The notes beneath the pieces were generated by a model. That model ran no database searches and was not told the origin of the DNA. It saw only the letters and a list, made by a program, of their open reading frames with translations. From contig QMQE01000149.1 of assembly GCA_003650445.1 (NCBI GenBank), positions 1 to 6,314 on the forward strand: a stretch of DNA of 6,314 bases. The letters run 5' to 3'. Source of the stretch: Acidobacteriota bacterium (GTDB lineage: Bacteria > Acidobacteriota > Holophagae > Thermotomaculales > Thermotomaculaceae). Below are positions 1-6,112 of this stretch, in pieces. Position 1 is the first letter of the stretch; each line of letters starts with the position of its first letter. The position numbers and the translations under genes are program-made.

Positions 1-294
1 GGCAGTGCCGGTTTGGGCGGCCGTGGAGCGGGATGTTTCCCATTGAAGGCCGGAAGCTGCAGAATCCCCGGCAGAAGCCTTCCCCGCAGGATAGTCCAGT
101 TGAACATGGCAGGTGCCTTCCGCAGATAGCATTTTGAAAACGCTGTTCGCAAGGCCCTGGGCGAGGGTCTCAATCTGTCCTTCACATTCATCTAGGAGGC
201 GGCTGTATCCGATCAGGCAGTTGATGAACCGATGACACCATTCCGGGTTTGTGGGTTGCATTTTGGAAAAGAAGCTGGTGTTTTTATCGGCCAT
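1..294 (-). CDS. Unrecognised protein, N-terminal 98 residues (truncated by window edge)
   Basis: Reading leftward from an ATG at 294-292, the frame stays open for 98 codons to the window edge, so only the N-terminus is present. The start is well supported: GGAGG sits 7 nt upstream (GGAGGTAACGACAATG). The protein begins MADKNTSFFSKMQPTNPEWC. Residues 21-58 look helical (RFINCLIGYSRLLDE, then IETLAQGLANSVFKML). After residue 70 it becomes rich in Ala, Ser, Gly and Thr, suggesting a flexible linker before an unseen domain. There is no signal peptide or membrane segment in the visible part, so it is probably cytoplasmic. It lies 132 nt downstream of the HD-GYP gene on the same strand and could be a fourth operon member or have its own promoter. 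I do not recognise the family and assign no function. Confidence is in the reading frame, not the role. Confidence 0.72.
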   Translation of the reverse strand, partial: MADKNTSFFSKMQPTNPEWCHRFINCLIGYSRLLDECEGQIETLAQGLANSVFKMLSAEGTCHVQLDYPAGKASAGDSAASGLQWETSRSTAAQTGTA

Positions 295-426
295 TGTCGT
301 TACCTCCATCATCGAAATTCCCATGGGCAGGCAAAAAACATACAAAAAGCCGCACATGGTTTAGCGCATCCGGTTCCCGCAAAGGGAAGGTAATTTTTTC
401 GGGTTCATTCCAGCACATCAACCGCT

Positions 427-1548
427 TCATGTTGAGGTATCCGAATGCGTTTCAAAAATTTGCGCAAAATCCGCCTTCACCCTGCGAAAGGCGTCCAGAA
501 CTTGGGGATCAAAGTGCTCCGGCATGGTTCGCCCGTCGCCTTCGGTGAGAATGTGGCAGGTTTTTCCATGGTCAAAGGGGGGCTTGTAGGGCCGTTTGCT
601 GCGAAGGGCATCGTACTGGTCCGCGAGGTTCATGATCCGGGCGGAAAGTGGAATAGCCTCGCCGGACAGTCCCTGTGGATAGCCGCCGCCGTCCCAGCGC
701 TCGTGGTGTCCCAGTGCGATATCCCGTGCCATGACCAGAAAGTCGGACCGGGAGTTTTCCAGTATTTTACCGCCGAAGGTGGTATGGGACTGCATTTCCG
801 CCCATTCCGCCTGGTTCAGTGGCCCCGGTTTCAGGAGAATGCTGTCCGGGATGGCGACCTTTCCAATATCATGCATGGGCGCGGCGTGGAAAATCGTTTC
901 CTGGAAGACTTCATCCAGCCCCAGTTCCTCTGCCAGTGTTCGGCAGTAGTAGCCGGTCCGCTGGATGTGCTCTCCCGTTTCCTCGTCTTTGTACTCCGAT
1001 GCCAGTGTCAGGCGCCGGATCGTCTCAATCCGGCTTTCACGGATTTCCCGATGGGAAATACGGAGTTCTTCCACTGCCCGGTTCAATTCCATGGTACGGG
1101 CGGCAACCTCTTCTTCCAGCCGCTGGTTGAAGTGGGCCAGGAAATCATGGTGTTCTTTGACGCGCATATTGTTTCGCAGGCGCAGTGCCAGCTCGTCCGC
1201 GTCCACCGGCTTGGCCAGAAAATCGTCCGCTCCGGCCTCAATTCCCCTCAATCGCTGTTCCCGGGAATCCAGCGCCGTGACGATAATAACCGGAATGTGG
1301 GATTTTTCCGGGTTTTTCTTCAGTTCATCCAGCACCTGAAAACCGTTCATGACCGGCATCATCAAATCCAGCAGGATGACATCCACGCTCTCTGCCTGTA
1401 CGTGCTCCAGCGCTTCCCGTCCATTGACAGCTTCCAGGCATTCATATCCCAATCCCTGGCAGAGGATTTTCAGCAGCTTCACGTTTTTCGGATCATCATC
1501 CACAATGAGGACGTGCCCGGGGTTTTCCCGTTTCAACAATTCATTCAT
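427..1548 (-). CDS. RpfG-like response regulator: receiver plus HD-GYP cyclic-di-GMP phosphodiesterase
   Basis: The predicted protein has 373 residues and is cytoplasmic. Residues 11-130 form a receiver domain: acidic pocket D17-D19, phosphoacceptor D61 (LLDLMMP), T91 and K113 (FLAKP). A helical, probably coiled-coil linker (about 135-180) leads to an HD-GYP domain (about 180-365) with its motifs intact: H194 in the GEHIQR segment, H226-D227 (HDIGK), the paired histidines H281-H282, and G289-Y290-P291 within HHERWDGGGYP. HD-GYP enzymes hydrolyse cyclic-di-GMP through a metal centre, so phosphorylation at D61 presumably tunes second-messenger turnover. I chose ATG 1548 because GGAG lies 6 nt upstream (GGAGATCAGGATG) and the receiver starts right after it. 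A longer frame to 1677 exists, but its extra 43 residues only shadow the preceding gene. The start overlaps the upstream regulator by 8 nt, implying translational coupling. No convincing terminator follows. Catalytic activity is inferred from motif conservation. Confidence 0.95.
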   Translation of the reverse strand: MNELLKRENPGHVLIVDDDPKNVKLLKILCQGLGYECLEAVNGREALEHVQAESVDVILLDLMMPVMNGFQVLDELKKNPEKSHIPVIIVTALDSREQRLRGIEAGADDFLAKPVDADELALRLRNNMRVKEHHDFLAHFNQRLEEEVAARTMELNRAVEELRISHREIRESRIETIRRLTLASEYKDEETGEHIQRTGYYCRTLAEELGLDEVFQETIFHAAPMHDIGKVAIPDSILLKPGPLNQAEWAEMQSHTTFGGKILENSRSDFLVMARDIALGHHERWDGGGYPQGLSGEAIPLSARIMNLADQYDALRSKRPYKPPFDHGKTCHILTEGDGRTMPEHFDPQVLDAFRRVKADFAQIFETHSDTST

Positions 1549-1921
1549 CCTGATCTCCGAGAAAGCGCCGGACCCGGGAGACAAAATCCGCAAACTGAAA
1601 CGGTTTGCCAATCTGGTCGTCACACCCGGAATCCACAATTTTATTTCCGGCCCTGGAGTCCATGCTGGAGGTGACAATCACCACGGGGATGGCAGCCGTG
1701 TCCGGGTCCGCTTTCAACCTTCTGGTGGCGGTCAGGCCGTCCATTTCCGGCATCCGAACATCCATCAACACCAGGTCCGGTTTATTGAGACGGGCCTGCT
1801 CCACGCCGATGGCGCCGTTTTCGGCTTCCAGCACCGTACACCCGGGAAATTCTCCCTCCAGAATGATTCGAAACAGCTTCCGGTTCTGTTCCATATCGTC
1901 CACAATCAAAACCGTAGTCAT
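1541..1921 (-). CDS. Single-domain response regulator (CheY-like receiver)
   Basis: A 126-residue protein consisting of one receiver domain and no output domain. It starts MTTVLIVDD, with acidic residues D8-D9, phosphoacceptor D54 (LVLMDVRMPEMDG), T84 (VIVTSS) and K106 (GKP). The KP motif is preceded by GCDDQI, where GADDFL is more usual. Proteins of this type act as phosphate shuttles or sinks, or bind a partner protein when phosphorylated. The ATG at 1921 overlaps the kinase stop codon in an ATGA, and AAGGAG upstream lies inside the last kinase codons. Its own stop overlaps the HD-GYP start by 8 nt. The likely phosphodonor is the kinase encoded immediately upstream. The target is unknown: it may compete with, or relay to, the receiver of the HD-GYP protein. 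Confidence 0.94.
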   Translation of the reverse strand: MTTVLIVDDMEQNRKLFRIILEGEFPGCTVLEAENGAIGVEQARLNKPDLVLMDVRMPEMDGLTATRRLKADPDTAAIPVVIVTSSMDSRAGNKIVDSGCDDQIGKPFQFADFVSRVRRFLGDQDE

Positions 1922-3327
1922 TCCCTCTGCTCCTTTTCTTTTTCTCCCGGTTCAGCGGGAAGTTCAATTACCACGGTGGTTCCCTCCCCGGGCTTTGACT
2001 CGAGGCCGATGTGGCCGCCGTTCAGTTCCACAAGGGACTTACTCAGGTAAAGCCCAAGCCCCGCTCCCCCGTTCTTTCGGGTCAAAGACATGTCCCTTTG
2101 CTGAAAGGGCTGGAACAGGTGCTCCCGGAGTCCCGGGTCAATTCCCGGACCGGTATCCGAAACCAGAATGCGCACCCTGCCGTCTTTGTTGCACGTGGCT
2201 GACAGGGTGATATACCCGCCATCCGGCGTAAATTTCACCGCGTTGGAAAGAATATGGAACAGCACTTTCAGCATGGCCTGTTCGTCGGTAATGATTTCGC
2301 AGCTCTCAGGATTGACCGTGATTTCAAGGTGCTGGGCTTTCTTTTGTGCCTTCAGGACGACCAGATTCACCGCTCGGTCCACCAGTGGTTTCAGCCTCAC
2401 GGTTTCCCGGTGGAGTGCCACTTGACCGGTTCCCGTGCTGCTCAGACTCAGAATATCATTGATCAGGTTCAACAGATGCCGTCCGCTGTCCAGCACATCC
2501 GCAATCAGGTCCTGCTGGCGCTCCGACAGGGGGCCCATCATACCCTTCAACAGTACCTCAGAAAACCCGATGATCGCATTCAGCGGGGTCCGAAGTTCGT
2601 GGGACATGTTGGCGAGAAAATCTGATTTTGCCTGACTTGCCGCTTCGGCTTCCAGTCTGGCTTCAATGAGGGAGTCCTGGTAGTGCTCCCGGCGGGCCTG
2701 CTCGGTGCGGGATATCCCGAATGCCACAAAAAGCAGCAGCAATGCCATAGAATTTCCCGCTATAATGGCTTTCCGATGCCAGGCGGATGCGGCCTGCATC
2801 GCTGCATCCGCCCGGTGCCATTGCGCCCGCTCCAATCTATACATCCGGTTGGATTTTTTCAGGATACTGTCCATGATTCGTTTTCCTGTTCCTGCCCGAA
2901 CCACGGTGACTGCCGTCTCGAACCCGCTTTCCCTGTACAACCGGATGGTTTCATCCAGTTCCGCGAGCTTTTTCACTGCCAGTGCATGAACTTCCCTGGA
3001 AAGTTCATGCACTTTCGCTGTATCCGCATTGTCCGTGGGACGCTCGCACAGTCGGGGCAGTTCCTCCGCAGCCTGCCGGTAGGGTTCCAGGTAGTGATCT
3101 TCCCCGGTCAGGAGAAATCCCCGCTGGCCGCTTTCGGCATCCCGAAGCGCCCGGTTGACAGAGGTAATTCCCCGCATATCATCGATGGAATCTTCCCATT
3201 CACTGATGGAGCGTTTCATCTGCACATCGGTCCAATAGGATAAAATGCCGACTGTTGCCATTATCAGCAAGGCCAGTACGAAGAAAAATGTCGATTTTTT
3301 ATGCTTCATGGTCCGATGTTCGATCAA
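1918..3327 (-). CDS. CHASE3-domain sensor histidine kinase
   Basis: Predicted inner-membrane hybrid-free sensor kinase of 469 residues, numbered from the TTG start. Membrane segment 1 is about 13-32 (STFFFVLALLIMATVGILSY) and segment 2 about 187-206. Between them lies a helical extracytoplasmic CHASE3 domain with the signature DAESGQRGFLLTG at 63-75. The cytoplasmic part has a HisKA domain with the phosphorylated histidine H243 (MSHELRTPLNAI) and an HATPase domain: N-box N362 (HILSNAVKFT), G1 D391 (DTGPG), F-box 404-408, G2 421-426 (GAGLGL). It should autophosphorylate H243 and pass phosphate to the two receivers encoded downstream. The CHASE3 ligand cannot be predicted. I prefer TTG 3327 because GGAGG lies 4 nt upstream. 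ATG 3309 also fits the protein but its nearest GGAGG is 22 nt away, and an upstream ATG at 3402 adds 25 residues unlike a kinase N-terminus. It is the first gene of the operon and overlaps the next gene by 4 nt. Confidence 0.94.
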   Translation of the reverse strand: MIEHRTMKHKKSTFFFVLALLIMATVGILSYWTDVQMKRSISEWEDSIDDMRGITSVNRALRDAESGQRGFLLTGEDHYLEPYRQAAEELPRLCERPTDNADTAKVHELSREVHALAVKKLAELDETIRLYRESGFETAVTVVRAGTGKRIMDSILKKSNRMYRLERAQWHRADAAMQAASAWHRKAIIAGNSMALLLLFVAFGISRTEQARREHYQDSLIEARLEAEAASQAKSDFLANMSHELRTPLNAIIGFSEVLLKGMMGPLSERQQDLIADVLDSGRHLLNLINDILSLSSTGTGQVALHRETVRLKPLVDRAVNLVVLKAQKKAQHLEITVNPESCEIITDEQAMLKVLFHILSNAVKFTPDGGYITLSATCNKDGRVRILVSDTGPGIDPGLREHLFQPFQQRDMSLTRKNGGAGLGLYLSKSLVELNGGHIGLESKPGEGTTVVIELPAEPGEKEKEQRE

Positions 3328-3441
3328 TTGTCCTCCATGAAGGGTTACCGGAAATGAACTTCTCCGCATAATCCAACTTAACCTGGTTACAGTACTTAAC
3401 AAAGAGTCTATTCGGTTTTCTTTTGCTGATCACCTGCTCAA

Positions 3442-3471
3442 ATTATCCCACATAAAATAAATCTGCGTCAA
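3442..3471 (-). promoter_or_regulatory. Putative sigma70-type promoter of the signalling operon
   Basis: On the minus strand TTGACG (3471-3466) is followed after 18 nt by GATAAT (3447-3442), matching the consensus at 5 of 6 positions in each box. Transcription would begin near 3435 and give a leader of roughly 108 nt before the TTG start of the kinase. The region around it is AT-rich compared with the genes. This is a pattern match by eye without experimental support. Confidence 0.55.
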
Positions 3472-3504
3472 ATATATTTTCCGGAATTCTAGGAGTAGGG
3501 GTTA

Positions 3505-3519
3505 CGGCGCGTTGCGCCG
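3505..3519. repeat. Perfect short palindrome CGGCGC-GTT-GCGCCG
   Basis: A 6-bp perfect stem with a 3-nt loop lies in the spacer between the divergent transcription units. No T tract follows on either strand, so it is not a typical intrinsic terminator. It may be a REP-like element, a protein site or a relic of a mobile sequence. Only the symmetry is certain. Confidence 0.5.
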
Positions 3520-3520
3520 G

Positions 3521-3621
3521 ATGTTAGGTGATAGGTTTTGGGTGTCAGGTTAACGAAAAATCAGGAAATAACCACCGCTGTCTTCTATCACCCATCGCCC
3601 ATCACCCTTCACTCATCACTT
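3521..3621. repeat. Degenerate heptanucleotide block arranged as an imperfect inverted repeat
   Basis: On the left, heptads run in phase from 3521: ATGTTAG, GTGATAG, GTTTTGG, GTGTCAG, GTTAACG. On the right, from 3587, the complementary flavour runs ATCACCC, ATCGCCC, ATCACCC, TTCACTC, ATCACTT. GGTGATAG (3527-3534) is an exact inverted match to CTATCACC (3585-3592), and inside it GGTTA (3548-3552) matches TAACC (3569-3573). Similar heptads recur at 3672-3685 (GTCACTC, ATCACGC). With the neighbouring palindrome and hairpin, this fills the roughly 380-nt gene-free spacer. I see no credible gene in it. It may be a degraded repeat element or a slippage-derived tract. Confidence 0.55.
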
Positions 3622-3683
3622 CCCTTTTCTTCACTTAACCTTAGCCTCAACCTTGTCCCTCCTTGCCTTTTGTCACTCATCAC

Positions 3684-3696
3684 GCACCGAAGGTGC
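3684..3696. repeat. Small hairpin GCACC-GAA-GGTGC upstream of the trp promoter
   Basis: A perfect 5-bp stem with a 3-nt loop ends 15 nt before the TTGACA box of the trpL-trpB promoter. A run of six T (3705-3710) lies 8 nt downstream, too far for a convincing plus-strand terminator. It could bind a regulator or be part of the spacer repeat mosaic. I see no match to the E. coli TrpR operator here. Confidence 0.35.
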
Positions 3697-3711
3697 AGCC
3701 AAAGTTTTTTC

Positions 3712-3741
3712 TTGACACACCCGCACGTGAGAGTGTAAAGT
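3712..3741 (+). promoter_or_regulatory. Putative sigma70-type promoter of trpL-trpB
   Basis: A perfect -35 box TTGACA (3712-3717) is followed by TAAAGT at 3736-3741 with an 18-nt spacer, or alternatively by TGTAAA at 3734-3739 with 16 nt. Each candidate -10 matches 4 of 6 positions. Transcription would start near 3747, giving an RNA leader of about 205 nt before trpB that contains the leader peptide and the hairpin. The strong -35 with an imperfect -10 fits a regulated promoter, but that is inference. Confidence 0.55.
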
Positions 3742-3771
3742 CCTTTTCAATACTTTTTGAAGGAGGTCGCC

Positions 3772-3837
3772 ATGAAAAAAATCGTATTCAAGTCCACACG
3801 GCTGATCGAGGTTGCCTCCTGGGTTTGGCGAAGCTGA
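3772..3837 (+). CDS. trpL: Probable trp operon leader peptide (attenuation peptide)
   Basis: A 21-codon frame with an excellent ribosome site (AAGGAGG, then 5 nt, then ATG). It starts MKKIVFKSTR and ends ASWVWRS followed by TGA. Two tryptophan codons (3820-3822 and 3826-3828) sit two and four codons before the last residue, while the 397-residue TrpB encoded just downstream has none. Known trp leader peptides, for example that of E. coli (ending in WWRTS), have this layout: a short basic peptide with clustered Trp codons near the end, shortly ahead of a terminator. When charged tRNA-Trp is scarce the ribosome should stall at these codons and let transcription continue into trpB. The peptide itself is expected to have no other role. 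Position, ribosome site, Trp cluster and the downstream hairpin together make this convincing, although I have no homologue to compare. Confidence 0.82.
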   Translation: MKKIVFKSTRLIEVASWVWRS

Positions 3838-3869
3838 CTATCGTTTTTCTCTTCCTTTAGACAATTCAG

Positions 3870-3909
3870 AAATGGATGCCGCTGATCTGGCACCCGCATT
3901 TTTAATTTT
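3870..3909 (+). terminator. Putative trp attenuator (rho-independent terminator hairpin) before trpB
   Basis: The 5' arm 3870-3880 (AAATGGATGCC) pairs with the 3' arm 3889-3901 across an 8-nt loop (GCTGATCT). TGCC pairs with GGCA, then there is one A/C mismatch, then GG with CC, a two-nt bulge (GC at 3896-3897), and AAAT with ATTT. A T-rich tract follows (3899-3909, TTTTTAATTTT), as expected of an intrinsic terminator. It starts 32 nt after the leader-peptide stop and ends 42 nt before trpB. A competing antiterminator must exist if this is classical attenuation. I found only weak candidates, such as GGC at 3827-3829 with GCC at 3878-3880, and did not resolve it by eye. Confidence 0.6.
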
Positions 3910-3951
3910 AGATGAATTCTGCCTTTGCGCAGTTTTTTGAAGGAGAATACT

Positions 3952-5145
3952 ATGTCGATTTCTACACAAACTCAGGAAAAAACAGGATTTTTCGGTTCTT
4001 TTGGCGGCACTTATGTGCCGGAACCCCTTATTCCCATTCTCGCCGAATTGGCAGATGCCTATGAAACCATTGTTCCCACCGAGTCTTTTCAACAGGAATT
4101 TGCCTATTTTTTGAAGCAGTATGCCGGGCGGCCCTCGCCGCTTTATTTTGCCGAACGGTTGACCCGCCATGTAAATGGCGCAAAGATTTACCTGAAGCGG
4201 GAAGATCTGAACCACACGGGTGCCCACAAGATCAACCATACCCTTGGAGAGGGCCTGCTGGCCCGTCGAATGGGGAAAAAGAAGCTGATTGCGGAAACCG
4301 GTGCCGGTCAGCACGGGGTGGCAACCGCAACTGTTGCGGCGCTGTTCGGGTTTGACTGTGATGTGTACATGGGCGCGGTGGATGTGGAAAAACAGGCGCC
4401 AAACGTGTTGAGGATGAAGCTGCTGGGTGCCAATGTGATTCCGGTGACGGACGGCGGCGCTACTTTGAAAGAAGCGGTGGATGCCGCGCTGATGGCATTT
4501 GTTCGGGATCATGAAAGCGTGTTTTATGCCCTGGGTTCCGTCGTCGGGCCCCATCCCTATCCTTCCATGGTTCGGGATTTCCAGAAGATTGTTGGGATTG
4601 AAGCAAAGCGCCAGATTCTGGAACAGGAGGGACGCCTGCCGGATTGCCTCGTGGCCTGTGTCGGCGGTGGCAGCAATGCCATCGGCCTGTTTCATAACTT
4701 TCTGGATGACAAAGATGTGAAAATTGTTGGGGTGGAGCCATCTGGAAAGAGCTTGAAAGTCGGGGAACACGCCGCGTCACTGACCTTCGGCGAAGAGGGG
4801 ATTATGCATGGATTCAACTCTATCATGCTGAAGGACGAAAACGGTGAGCCTGCCCCGGTGTACTCCATTGCTTCCGGGCTGGACTACCCCTCAGTGGGGC
4901 CGCAGCATGCCTATCTGAAACAGATTGGCCGTGCCACTTATGAGATGGCATCGGACAGGGAAGCACTGGACGCGTTCCAGCTTCTTTCCCGGCTGGAAGG
5001 TATTATCCCCGCCATTGAATCCGCACACGCGGTGGCGTACGCGCTGAAACTCGCAGCGGAATTGCCTTCGGACAGAGTAATTCTCGTCAACCTCTCCGGC
5101 CGGGGAGATAAGGACATGGAGAGTTTGACACCGTATCTGCGGTAG
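3952..5145 (+). CDS. trpB: Tryptophan synthase beta chain
   Basis: A 397-residue cytoplasmic PLP enzyme, full length for TrpB, which condenses indole and serine to tryptophan. Landmarks are present: FGGTYVPE near the N-terminus, PLP lysine K93 (HTGAHKIN), catalytic glutamate E115 (AETGAGQHG), phosphate-binding GGGSN at 238-242, E262 (GVE), GLDYPSVGP, and S382 in NLSGRGDKD. Start ATG 3952 has GAAGGAG 6 nt upstream. A TTG nine codons earlier is rejected because it precedes that ribosome site. After the PLP lysine the sequence reads INHTLGEGLLA, where typical TrpA-partnered enzymes have a form such as NALGQALLA. This suggests a paralogous subgroup, perhaps working alone or with a TrpA encoded elsewhere. 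No tryptophan occurs in the protein. No trpA, trpC or trpF is next to it. Expression is probably controlled by the leader-peptide attenuator upstream. Confidence 0.96.
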   Translation: MSISTQTQEKTGFFGSFGGTYVPEPLIPILAELADAYETIVPTESFQQEFAYFLKQYAGRPSPLYFAERLTRHVNGAKIYLKREDLNHTGAHKINHTLGEGLLARRMGKKKLIAETGAGQHGVATATVAALFGFDCDVYMGAVDVEKQAPNVLRMKLLGANVIPVTDGGATLKEAVDAALMAFVRDHESVFYALGSVVGPHPYPSMVRDFQKIVGIEAKRQILEQEGRLPDCLVACVGGGSNAIGLFHNFLDDKDVKIVGVEPSGKSLKVGEHAASLTFGEEGIMHGFNSIMLKDENGEPAPVYSIASGLDYPSVGPQHAYLKQIGRATYEMASDREALDAFQLLSRLEGIIPAIESAHAVAYALKLAAELPSDRVILVNLSGRGDKDMESLTPYLR

Positions 5146-5171
5146 TGTCATTGCCCAATTGATTGTTCACT

Positions 5172-5198
5172 TCCCCCGTCCAGGTGCGGCGGGGGATT
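5172..5198 (+). terminator. Strong hairpin after trpB, possible weak terminator
   Basis: TCCCCCGTC (5172-5180) pairs with GGCGGGGGA (5188-5196), including one G/T wobble, around a 7-nt loop. The stem is strong and lies 26 nt after the trpB stop, but only a short, interrupted T tract (TTCTT) follows. It may terminate part of the trpB transcripts or protect the 3' end. I saw no clear promoter between it and the next gene. Confidence 0.42.
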
Positions 5199-5221
5199 CT
5201 TCAGCAGTAAAGGAGAGTTAT

Positions 5222-6112
5222 ATGCTTTTGATAAAAAGAGTGTTCTATTTGTGTTTTCTAATGGTTACAATTACATCTTCTGCCGGAAACGGCGCCGAAT
5301 ATGTCAATGGAGTGGAGGGGATTAAGGCCGGTTCCGTCCCGCCCCCGGGGTTTTACACAAGGAATTATGTGGTGTTTTACACAGCCGACAATCTGGCAGG
5401 CGCGGATGGAAGCGATCTCCCCGTGGGGTTTAATGCGGATGTGTCCGCCGTGGTCAGCCGGTTGATATTCATTACGAAATATAAAATCCTCGGGGCCGAT
5501 TACGGCTTTGACGTGACGGTTCCGCTGGTTCGAACTTCCCTTCAGATTGATGCGCTGTCACTGGATGAAACCCGTAGCGGCCTCGGAAATATTCTCGTAG
5601 AACCCGTCATCCTGAGCTGGCATTTCAAACAGGTGGATTTGTCCGCCGCCGCAGGCATCTACTTTAAGACCGGAAACTTTGCAGCCAACCATCCGGCCTC
5701 ACCGGGGAAGGACTATGCCACTACTATGTTTACGCTGGGCGGTACGGTTTATCTGGATAAAAGCCGGAAAACTACTTTTTCCATTCTCAGCCGTTATGAA
5801 ACTCACGGCACCGACGGCAGTACCGGGATTTCTCCCGGAGATGACTTTCACTTTGAGTTCGGCATCGGCCACACCTTCGGTCGGTTCACGGATGTTGGAA
5901 TTGCCGGATATGCCGCGTGGCAGGCCAGCGCGGATTCCGGTGCCGTTCCCGGCGGTGATATCCGGGACCGGGTGATGGCACTTGGGCCGGAAATCAGTAC
6001 CGTGCTGCCGAAGGCCGGGCTTATGGTTTCCCTCCGGGTGCTGAAAGAGTTTAACGCGGTAGACCGGCCGGAGGGCTGGATTGCCGTAACGACCCTGACC
6101 CACCGTTTCTGA
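5222..6112 (+). CDS. Exported beta-barrel-like protein, phenol MetA-pathway family (putative outer-membrane transporter)
   Basis: A 296-residue protein with a signal peptide: basic MLLIKR, a hydrophobic stretch to about residue 20, and a likely signal peptidase I site near SSA or GNGA (residues 21-26). The mature start (EYVNGVEGIKAGSVPPPGFY) and the later alternating strand-like segments, with GADYGFDVTVPLV and a C-terminus ending in THRF, resemble the COG4313 / Phenol_MetA_deg family of predicted outer-membrane proteins. The final aromatic residue is typical of barrel insertion by the BAM complex. Family members are named for aromatic-degradation clusters, but their substrate is generally unknown, and nothing here points to phenol. 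ATG 5222 has AAAGGAG with 6 nt spacing. An in-frame start at 5159 would put 21 unrelated residues before the signal peptide. It follows trpB by 76 nt, with a hairpin between, so a functional link to tryptophan is not implied. The family call is from memory of its sequence style. Confidence 0.75.
   Translation: MLLIKRVFYLCFLMVTITSSAGNGAEYVNGVEGIKAGSVPPPGFYTRNYVVFYTADNLAGADGSDLPVGFNADVSAVVSRLIFITKYKILGADYGFDVTVPLVRTSLQIDALSLDETRSGLGNILVEPVILSWHFKQVDLSAAAGIYFKTGNFAANHPASPGKDYATTMFTLGGTVYLDKSRKTTFSILSRYETHGTDGSTGISPGDDFHFEFGIGHTFGRFTDVGIAGYAAWQASADSGAVPGGDIRDRVMALGPEISTVLPKAGLMVSLRVLKEFNAVDRPEGWIAVTTLTHRF

Noticed and set aside
343..372. Possible minus-strand terminator after the signalling operon (GCGC/GTGC stem followed by CTTTTT)
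   Set aside because: The stem has only about four pairs plus a bulged extension. Too weak to annotate, though termination in this gap is not excluded.
249..548. A 99-codon plus-strand open frame across the 295-426 gap
   Set aside because: It overlaps two better-supported minus-strand genes and has no domain or convincing ribosome site.
445..1674. A 409-codon open frame on the plus strand opposite the HD-GYP gene
   Set aside because: It lies antisense to a gene with intact receiver and HD-GYP motifs, and its translation shows no recognisable domain. It is a by-product of codon bias.
3521..3621. Possible CRISPR array
   Set aside because: The repeat period is 7 nt and degenerate, with no unique spacers of 25-40 nt and no cas genes nearby.
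3684..3710. Hairpin followed by six T as a plus-strand terminator
   Set aside because: Stem of 5 bp and an 8-nt gap before the T run; no upstream plus-strand gene needs it.
3838..4770. A 310-codon minus-strand open frame opposite trpB
   Set aside because: It mirrors the trpB coding strand and shows no domain. trpB has all its catalytic motifs.
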